The translations under genes and the position numbers were made by a program. From Nonlabens sp. Hel1_33_55 (GTDB taxonomy: Bacteria > Bacteroidota > Bacteroidia > Flavobacteriales > Flavobacteriaceae), in contig NZ_LT627735.1 of assembly GCF_900101765.1 (NCBI RefSeq), positions 2,201,501 through 2,265,500 on the forward strand: a stretch of DNA of 64,000 nt. Reading direction: 5' to 3'. The notes under the pieces are model-generated. The model did not search any database. It was not told the DNA's origin and saw nothing but the letters and a program-made list of their open reading frames with translations. This document shows positions 58,506-64,000 of this stretch, piece after piece; position 1 is the first letter of the stretch, and every line of letters starts with the position of its first letter.

Positions 58506-58922
58506 TTATGATTTAGAGCTCTCTGCCCATGAAATAGCATCTTCTAGCGTAGTAACTGATTTGAAACCAATTGGGACAAATTTTGATTCTAAAATGGCGC
58601 TCATAAGCCCATGTTTTGAATCATCCACTACGCAATAACCGTATAGATACTTGCGCAAATGTCCAAACTTAAGCCAGCCTGTAGGCTTGACAGAATACTT
58701 ATTGATACAGTTAGCGATGTAGAGTTTTTTATGGTTCATTTCCATTTTCTCGTAATACGCCACGGCTTCATCCACCACTTGACTAGCTTCTTCCACACCA
58801 AAAACCCGATCCTCAAAAACTTCTGACACGATAAAATCCTTGCACAAATAAAACTCTCCAAAGTGAAAGTCGAGCTTCTTTAAAATCTTATTGCGATATA
58901 GGGAATCAGCGATGGAGATCAT
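58506..58922 (-). CDS. Tandem paralogue family, member C
   Basis: A 138-residue protein, first of the triplet. It starts MISIADS and has LDFHFG, KKLYIAN, KYSVKPTGW, GYCVVDDSKHGL and AILESKFVPIGFKSV followed by TLEDAISWAES, nearly the same as member A. It is preceded by a thioesterase gene on the same strand (21 bases). The conservation of the middle and C-terminal motifs in all three argues that the genes are functional duplicates. Function unknown. Confidence 0.75.
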   Translation of the reverse strand: MISIADSLYRNKILKKLDFHFGEFYLCKDFIVSEVFEDRVFGVEEASQVVDEAVAYYEKMEMNHKKLYIANCINKYSVKPTGWLKFGHLRKYLYGYCVVDDSKHGLMSAILESKFVPIGFKSVTTLEDAISWAESSKS

Positions 58923-58943
58923 GAAATACTATTTACGAGATAA

Positions 58944-59423
58944 TTACGAATTAAGATTTTCTGGTCTCTGACCATGCGATCTGGTCTCGCTCAAATGAAT
59001 CTCCTTAAAATCGTCAGACTTAGGTAAATCCTCAATCATCTTGTAAAGATCCTCATGCAAGGCAGTTATGCGTCGTTCCTTTAGGTTCATCCAGGCGCCG
59101 GTCATCACACCTCGTGCAAGATTCCTACCTTCATGATCATAAAAATTATGTCTAAAACTAAATAGGCTACCATCATCGCTCGTACCGGTTAATTCACAGC
59201 TAACGGTAATGGGATGACCTTGATGAATCTCTTTGAAATAGTAAATATTCTCATTGAAAATTACAGGTCCAGTTTGATATTCCTGCATCTGCTCCTGGCC
59301 AAAACCGTTTTCTATCAAATACGCCATACGCGTGTGGCTCATAAAATTCTGGTAGGCACTGTTTGCCATGTGACGGTTGGCATCCAGATCACTCCATCGC
59401 ACGTCAAATTTTTTAGTATACAT
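58944..59423 (-). CDS. Acyl-CoA thioesterase (hot-dog fold, 4HBT-like)
   Basis: A 159-residue hot-dog-fold enzyme. It starts with KKFDVRWSDLDANRHMAN, where WSDLDANRHM is the typical substrate-binding and catalytic segment of 4-hydroxybenzoyl-CoA thioesterase-like proteins, and continues with a strand-helix pattern (GHPITVSCELTGTS and SFRHNFYDHEGRNLARG). It probably cuts acyl-CoA thioesters in the cytoplasm. The substrate cannot be told. It precedes the tandem triplet by 21 bases and may be in the same transcript. Confidence 0.88.
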   Translation of the reverse strand: MYTKKFDVRWSDLDANRHMANSAYQNFMSHTRMAYLIENGFGQEQMQEYQTGPVIFNENIYYFKEIHQGHPITVSCELTGTSDDGSLFSFRHNFYDHEGRNLARGVMTGAWMNLKERRITALHEDLYKMIEDLPKSDDFKEIHLSETRSHGQRPENLNS

Positions 59424-59498
59424 AAAAATAAATAATAGCGCAATTTAGAGAAGCAGATTCTATGAAGCCGTTACTTTTAAATAAGCTTATGATAATTA

Positions 59499-59514
59499 CG
59501 CTTTCGCGAAAGCG
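59499..59514. repeat. Dispersed palindrome, copy 18
   Basis: Perfect 16-base palindrome 14 bases after the stop of the MATE gene; flanks GATAATTA and AACTAACATCC. Confidence 0.95.
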
Positions 59515-59528
59515 AACTAACATCCATC

Positions 59529-60917
59529 TTAAACCTCTTGATTAGGCATATCCTTTTCAGGAGCATCGTACAATTTTTGCATGGCCTTCCATAAGAAATA
59601 GGCAGTCACGATCGTACTGGAAACATCTGCAATGGGAAAGCTGATCCAGACGCCATCGATTCCATAAAAATGACTAAGCACCAACAATAGCGGTATCAAA
59701 ATGATTCCTGTGCGCAGTGTAGTTAACAGCAACGCTGGCAATGCTCTACCTATGGCCTGATAATATGCAGCACCTATGAGTTGAATCGCGATAATGGGAA
59801 CTGCAAAGAACACGATGCGTATGGCAACAGCGGTCTGGTCAATGACAGCCTGGTTATCGATAAATACATCTGCGATTTCGCTGGCGAAAACATACAATAA
59901 AACGAAAATGACAACCCCAAGTATGCACGCATATTTGATAGATGTAAAGATAACTTCACGCACGCGTTTCCATTGTTGAGCGCCATAATTGTAACCCGCA
60001 ATAGGCAAGAAACCTTGTGTGATACCTAAAACTGGAAAGATCGCAAACATCATCAATCGACCAATAATACCAAAAGCAGATACACTATCCTCACCGCCCA
60101 ATTCAAATAGAATATTATTCAGTATTAGATACAAAACACTGGTGGTGGCTTGTCTACCTAAGGTCACAAATCCCAGACTTCCTATTTCCTTTAAGATTAT
60201 CCAATCCGGCAATAATTGCTTTAGTGAAGGCATCAACTCACTGCGTCCAGATAGAAAGAACCATGCGATATACAGGAAACACAAGCCATAACTAATGGTC
60301 GTCGCCCATGCGGCACCTTCCATTCCCATGTCCATCTGATTGATCAAAATGTAATCCAATACCAAGTTTCCTACGGACGGAATCAACATCGCGATCATGG
60401 CATGTTTGGGAGAACCTTCGGCTCTTATCACGTTGTTTCCCATCATACATAGCGCTAGAATGGGAACACCATAGAGGACGATGCGGTAATAGATTTTGGC
60501 TGGTTCAAAAATGTCTCCTTTCCCACCAAAAGCTGGAACCAATTCATTGATAAAGATCAATCCTAAAATCACCATGACAACGGTGATCATAACAGTCAAC
60601 GATAGCTGATTCCCAAACGTTCGCTTAGCTTTAGCATGATCGTTTGCGCCTAGCGCTCTAGAGATAATACTTGCGCCACCTATTCCTATCGCCATACCTA
60701 GAGCAGCGATAAAAAAAGAAACAGGCAATACCACATTGATCGCAGCAATGGCAACTGCTCCTATCCAGTTACCCACAAAAATGGTGTCTACTAAGATATT
60801 GAGTGACATCACTAGGATGCCTATCGATGCTGGAACGGCTTGTTTAATCAATAAACTGGGAATGGATTCTGTTCCCAGCAGCGCGCTTTTTTCTCTAGAA
60901 AGATTTTGTTTTGCCAA
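59529..60917 (-). CDS. MATE-family efflux transporter
   Basis: A 462-residue inner-membrane protein with twelve predicted helices, belonging to the MATE multidrug and toxin exporters, which work with Na+ or H+. Conserved stretches are QAVPASIGILVMSLN, AIGIGGASIISRALGAND, and FGIIGRLMMFAIFPVLGITQG with NYGA after it. The start is a TTG at 60917: an in-frame stop lies upstream, the next ATG is about 35 codons further in, and a TAGATTTG promoter box is 16 bases before it. Substrates unknown. Confidence 0.93.
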   Translation of the reverse strand: MAKQNLSREKSALLGTESIPSLLIKQAVPASIGILVMSLNILVDTIFVGNWIGAVAIAAINVVLPVSFFIAALGMAIGIGGASIISRALGANDHAKAKRTFGNQLSLTVMITVVMVILGLIFINELVPAFGGKGDIFEPAKIYYRIVLYGVPILALCMMGNNVIRAEGSPKHAMIAMLIPSVGNLVLDYILINQMDMGMEGAAWATTISYGLCFLYIAWFFLSGRSELMPSLKQLLPDWIILKEIGSLGFVTLGRQATTSVLYLILNNILFELGGEDSVSAFGIIGRLMMFAIFPVLGITQGFLPIAGYNYGAQQWKRVREVIFTSIKYACILGVVIFVLLYVFASEIADVFIDNQAVIDQTAVAIRIVFFAVPIIAIQLIGAAYYQAIGRALPALLLTTLRTGIILIPLLLVLSHFYGIDGVWISFPIADVSSTIVTAYFLWKAMQKLYDAPEKDMPNQEV

Positions 60918-60933
60918 CGCCTGATGCTTTCCA

Positions 60934-60960
60934 CAAATCTAATTACAAATACTACAGCAA
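60934..60960 (-). promoter_or_regulatory. Promoter of the MATE gene
   Basis: On the minus strand TTG (60958-60960) is followed after 16 bases by TAGATTTG (60934-60941). The spacing is slightly short, but it supports the TTG start at 60917. Confidence 0.5.
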
Positions 60961-61023
60961 ATAAGGATTAACGCTTCTTTAAAAAGAGTGCTTTTCAAAA
61001 ATCAATACCTTGAAAATAAAAAC

Positions 61024-61770
61024 ATGAAAAATAAAAGCGAGCTACAGGGAATTCAACTTACCTATGAATATAATGACAAGGAATATGTAGGCTATCTATC
61101 GTTACCTGACGATCCTGTAGCGCCAAAACCTGGTATTATGTTGTGCCCAGAATTCTGGGGAATGACAGATTATATCAAATGGCGGGCAGATGAATATGCA
61201 GCCCTAGGATATGCGGCATTAGTAGTTGATTTCTACGGAGATGGAATGGTTGCAAAAAATGCAGAACAAGCCACAAACCTATCAGGTAATGTAAAAGATA
61301 AACCTCAACACGCCGTTGGTGTTTTTCAGGCAGCGATGGATGCTTTTCATAGAGAATCCATAGTCGATGCAGCAAATACTGCTGCCGTAGGCTATTGTTT
61401 TGGAGGTGCGCTGGCACTAAGTATGGCAAATGCAGGATTACCGCTCAAAGCAGTAATGGCATTTCATTCCCAAGTGGAACTTCCCATCATGCCCAATGAA
61501 AAATGTACCGCCAAAATCGTGGTAGCAAATGGCGATGAAGATCCATTTGTATCAAAAGAGAGTATTGAGACGTGGACTAATGCTATGGATGCGATAGATG
61601 TGAGCTATGAATACGTTACTTATCCTGGAGTAAAACACGCCTACACCAATAAAAACGCAAATGCCAAAGCAGAAAAGTATGACCTGCCTCTAGATTATGA
61701 TGCAGAAGCAGACAAAGATTCCTGGAACCGAGTTCAAGATTTATTAGCCGAGGTTTTTTCTAAGAATTAA
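61024..61770 (+). CDS. Dienelactone hydrolase family protein
   Basis: An alpha/beta hydrolase of 248 residues. It has the nucleophile motif GYCFGGALALS, where the Cys replaces the usual Ser as in dienelactone hydrolase, then the acid in VVANGDEDPFVS and the His in YPGVKHAYT. Substrates for these proteins include lactones and esters of aromatic breakdown, which is interesting given the aromatic catabolism genes elsewhere in the window, but they are not linked. The ATG at 61024 is better than a GTG at 60988, which adds 12 unlikely residues. It ends by overlapping hemH by four bases (convergent). Confidence 0.88.
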   Translation: MKNKSELQGIQLTYEYNDKEYVGYLSLPDDPVAPKPGIMLCPEFWGMTDYIKWRADEYAALGYAALVVDFYGDGMVAKNAEQATNLSGNVKDKPQHAVGVFQAAMDAFHRESIVDAANTAAVGYCFGGALALSMANAGLPLKAVMAFHSQVELPIMPNEKCTAKIVVANGDEDPFVSKESIETWTNAMDAIDVSYEYVTYPGVKHAYTNKNANAKAEKYDLPLDYDAEADKDSWNRVQDLLAEVFSKN

Positions 61771-62801
61771 ACCGCAGCCATCTCGCTCATTGCCCATTCA
61801 TCGATCCAGCGGCTTAGGACTTTTACCCAATCCTCGCGTGTGTTCAAACATGGAATAACGTGGAATTCCTTACCGCCTACTTCATGAAAGATTTCCTCGC
61901 CTTCCATAGCGATTTCTTCCAGGGTTTCAAGGCAATCACTTACAAAGGCTGGCGTTACAATCGCCAGCTTTTTAGTACCGCCTAGTCCCATACGCTCGAT
62001 GGTACGGTCTGTGTAAGGCGTTAACCAAGGATCAAAACCTAATCTAGATTGAAACGAGGTAGAAAAAGTACCATCTTCCATTTCTAGATATTCACCTACT
62101 AATCTTGTGACTTCTTTGCACTGGTGGCTGTAACAAAATTGATGTGCTGGTGATGGCGTGGCACAACATTTACCGTCCATTTTACAGTGGCCGTTGGTAA
62201 TATCACTCTTTCTAATATGTCTTTTGGGAACGCCGTGATAGGAAAACAGCAAGTGCTCATAATCCTTTCCTTCCAGCGATTCTTTGATAGATTCTGACAA
62301 AACTCGTATGTAGTCGGGATGATTGTAAAATGGTGGCATCTGAGTGAAACTCATGTGCGGGAATTTCTCTTGGCGCAACTCATCTGCTTTCACGACGATA
62401 GTTTCAGTAGTAGCCATGGCAAATTGAGGATATAACGGCACCAGCAAAACCTCGGTCACACCTTTATCGCTCAATTCCTGCATGCCTTTTTCAATGGTCA
62501 TGCTTCCGTAACGCATCGCCAGCGCAATTGGCACACTGGTGAATTCATCAATCTTCTCCTGCAATCGTTCTGATAAGACGATAAGTGGGCTTCCTTCATC
62601 CCACCAGATTTTTTGATAGGCTTCTGCACTTTTTTTGGGTCTTGTATTGAGAACAATTCCTTTAACTAATATCGCTCTCAATATATAAGGCAGATCAATC
62701 ACACGCTCATCCATCAGGAATTCATCCAGATAGGTTTTTACATCTTTGGGCTGTGGCGTTTCTGGCGATCCTAGATTGACGAGAAGAACTCCTTTTTTCA
62801 T
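61767..62801 (-). CDS. hemH: Ferrochelatase
   Basis: Inserts Fe2+ into protoporphyrin IX in the last step of heme synthesis. The 344-residue protein has the family motifs KKGVLLVNLGSPETPQ, YSHQC, LLFSYHGVPKRHI (catalytic His) and RLGFDPWLTPYTD. A Cys-rich insert, GHCKMDGKCCATPSPAHQFC followed by YSHQC, gives five cysteines within about 25 residues, as in Fe-S-containing ferrochelatases. The ATG at 62801 was chosen because an upstream TTG (62819) lies in the promoter box. It is convergent with the dienelactone hydrolase gene. Confidence 0.93.
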   Translation of the reverse strand: MKKGVLLVNLGSPETPQPKDVKTYLDEFLMDERVIDLPYILRAILVKGIVLNTRPKKSAEAYQKIWWDEGSPLIVLSERLQEKIDEFTSVPIALAMRYGSMTIEKGMQELSDKGVTEVLLVPLYPQFAMATTETIVVKADELRQEKFPHMSFTQMPPFYNHPDYIRVLSESIKESLEGKDYEHLLFSYHGVPKRHIRKSDITNGHCKMDGKCCATPSPAHQFCYSHQCKEVTRLVGEYLEMEDGTFSTSFQSRLGFDPWLTPYTDRTIERMGLGGTKKLAIVTPAFVSDCLETLEEIAMEGEEIFHEVGGKEFHVIPCLNTREDWVKVLSRWIDEWAMSEMAAV

Positions 62802-62816
62802 TGAGAAATATTTGTG

Positions 62817-62824
62817 CAAAAATA
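62817..62824 (-). promoter_or_regulatory. Putative -7 box of hemH
   Basis: TATTTTTG on the minus strand, 15 bases before the ATG at 62801, matches TAnnTTTG. Confidence 0.5.
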
Positions 62825-62892
62825 ACGGTTTTATAGTCGACGATTTTTGGGATTCATTACCTTGAAACTATACAGATATTGGTTGTTGTTAT

Positions 62893-62908
62893 CGCTTTCG
62901 CGAAAGCG
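62893..62908. repeat. Dispersed palindrome, copy 19
   Basis: Perfect 16-base palindrome in the hemH upstream interval; left flank TTGTTGTTAT, right flank GAATCTAAATTC. Confidence 0.95.
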
Positions 62909-63149
62909 GAATCTAAATTCTCATAATCACAGTCTAAGTCTCTGATTGTATTTTCAAACTGAAAATCAAATTCAATTCAATTTTTATAAAAAGAGATTTG
63001 GAGAGAATTTCTACAGTATAAATCTATAACCCCAAATCTGATTTTGTCAGAATTATTTTTCTTGGAATTTGGAACTTGAGATTTGGGTTTTGAGCGTCAG
63101 CGCCTATCCATTTACAAATAGTTACCTACTTTTAGCAAAACACAAAGCA

Positions 63150-63503
63150 ATGGCCGTAAGGAAATGTCCAGAATGTGGTGATGAGGTACGCGGTCGTGCT
63201 GACAAGCGCTTTTGCAGCGACTACTGCCGTAATTTGGCCAACAATAAGCTCAACCGTGATAGCAGCGCGTTGATGCGCAACATCAATAACAGGTTGAGGA
63301 AAAACTGGCGGGTTCTCAATGGCTTGAATCCTTCTGGAAAAACGAAAATCACGCGCAACAAACTCCTTTCCAAAGGCTTTGATTTCAATTTCTTTACCAG
63401 CATTTACACTACCAAAAAAGGTGCGGTCTACTACTTTATCTACGACCAAGGCTACCTGCCTATGGATGATGATAATTACCTGATTGTTAAGCGAGACACC
63501 TAA
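63150..63503 (+). CDS. Small zinc-ribbon protein
   Basis: A 117-residue protein with an N-terminal zinc ribbon, MAVRKCPECGDEVRGRADKR followed by FCSDYC (CPEC and CSDYC, CxxC and CxxxC), of the DUF2116-like kind. The rest is basic and then forms a beta-rich module (GAVYYFIYDQGYLPMDDDNYL). It could bind nucleic acid, but this is not shown. I chose the ATG at 63150 because the zinc ribbon begins there; the earlier in-frame start adds 27 residues that do not look coding. It lies 15 bases before the peptidase gene. Confidence 0.8.
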   Translation: MAVRKCPECGDEVRGRADKRFCSDYCRNLANNKLNRDSSALMRNINNRLRKNWRVLNGLNPSGKTKITRNKLLSKGFDFNFFTSIYTTKKGAVYYFIYDQGYLPMDDDNYLIVKRDT

Positions 63504-63518
63504 AACCTACCTGATACT

Positions 63519-64000
63519 ATGAGAGCTAAATCCCATGTGACTTCTGCTTTTTCCTTTTTGATATTAATAGCCATGATCTGGTACGCGTTTGAAAGCCAGA
63601 CGCCCAGCAGCAGTGTCAAGAATAACCTGCCTGAAAATGAATGGTCCACAGCGAGAGCCTTAACTCACGTGAGAGAGCTTTCCAAAGAACCACATTATGT
63701 AGGTAGCCCAACTCATGAAACCAACCGAATCTACATCAAACGTGAGCTTGAAAAAATGGGCCTCAAAGTAGAAATCCAGACAGGTTTCACCATAGATGAG
63801 TATGGCAACCTGGCACGACCCAGCAATATCATTTCCCGCATTCCAGGTACTGGAAACACAGGTAATGCTATTGCTCTAATGACGCACTATGATAGTGATC
63901 CGCATAGCTCGTTGGGTGCTAGTGATGCGGCATCTGGAGTGGCAACTATATTAGAAGGAGTTCGCGCATACCTAACCGATAATAAGCCTGTCAACGATAT
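63519..64000 (+). CDS. M28-family zinc peptidase, N-terminal part
   Basis: The first 160 residues of an exported peptidase, cut by the end of the window. A hydrophobic N-terminal helix (about residues 8-25) anchors or exports it. The M28 core begins near residue 50 (ALTHVRELSKEPHYVGSP) and shows the first zinc ligands in IALMTHYDSDP (His, Asp) and LGASDAASGVATILEG (Asp). The rest, including further ligands, is beyond the window. The start ATG follows the zinc-ribbon gene by 15 bases. Confidence 0.9.
   Translation, partial: MRAKSHVTSAFSFLILIAMIWYAFESQTPSSSVKNNLPENEWSTARALTHVRELSKEPHYVGSPTHETNRIYIKRELEKMGLKVEIQTGFTIDEYGNLARPSNIISRIPGTGNTGNAIALMTHYDSDPHSSLGASDAASGVATILEGVRAYLTDNKPVND

Larger units (their letters stand above)
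62802..63149. other. Gene-free interval between hemH and the zinc-ribbon gene
   Basis: About 350 AT-rich bases. It holds the -7 box of hemH (CAAAAATA on the plus strand, 62817-62824), one palindromic repeat (62893-62908), and a long-range inverted repeat CCCAAATCT (63031-63039) / AGATTTGGG (63079-63087). I see no open frame of interest and no tRNA. Confidence 0.6.

Noticed and set aside
567..62908. Palindromic repeats as a CRISPR array
   Set aside because: Copies are spread over the window with irregular spacing of kilobases and several lie inside genes; no regular spacer pattern exists.

Overview
The window comes from a member of the Flavobacteriaceae (phylum Bacteroidota), most likely a marine Nonlabens-like genus; the genus is an inference. 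The evidence is AT-rich DNA, promoters with the Bacteroidota pattern TTG-N18-21-TAnnTTTG, few Shine-Dalgarno sites, a PorZ-type secretion protein, SusC/Oar-type TonB receptors, a flavobacterial exbB-exbD-exbD block, and genes such as the CCC-motif membrane protein and PdeM. I see no phage, insertion sequence, CRISPR array or integron. The window looks like ordinary chromosome.

Layout. 0-5 kb: end of an RND/MMPL transporter, asnS, rpoN, a membrane protein and a beta-barrel protein. 5-7.6 kb: an ExbB / small membrane protein / ExbD / ExbD operon read leftwards from a clear promoter. 8-13.9 kb: an App1-type phosphatase, a lipid kinase, tRNA-Ser(GGA), asparaginase overlapping an acyltransferase, TatD, and a retropepsin-like protease. 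13.9-17.9 kb: a lipoprotein, rpsP-rimM-trmN6, and a glutaryl-CoA dehydrogenase-like gene. 18-25 kb: small envelope proteins, a DUF3050 protein, Mrp with NifU, a CBS protein, GreA/B-DUF2237-thioredoxin, uvrC. 25-36 kb: a patatin/BamA-like protein, then aromatic amino acid catabolism (homogentisate dioxygenase, 4-hydroxyphenylpyruvate dioxygenase, tryptophan 2,3-dioxygenase) followed by an M23 peptidase and pgi in a tightly overlapping run. 36-46 kb: an Oar-like TonB receptor, mfd, a flavoprotein disulfide reductase, a TspO-like protein, pdeM. 46-52 kb: a leftward operon porZ-recO-TonB receptor-lipoprotein-pdeM. 52-64 kb: gdhA, a trans-sulfuration enzyme, DinB, an ArsC/Spx-like protein, an EamA transporter, three tandem paralogues of a small unrecognised family, a thioesterase, a MATE transporter, a dienelactone hydrolase, ferrochelatase, a zinc-ribbon protein and the start of an M28 peptidase.

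The most unusual signal is a 14-16 bp perfect palindrome, CGCTTTCGCGAAAGCG. It occurs 19 times without error (plus one damaged copy) in 64 kb. About half the copies lie between genes, often just after a stop codon, and about half lie inside conserved protein genes, where it is read in all three frames (AFAKA, RFRES or LSRKR). Intergenic copies share flanking sequence, so the unit is larger and has an orientation. The second signal is a structured RNA-like element before the hydroxyphenylpyruvate dioxygenase gene, and the third is the triplicated small-protein family at 57.5-58.9 kb.
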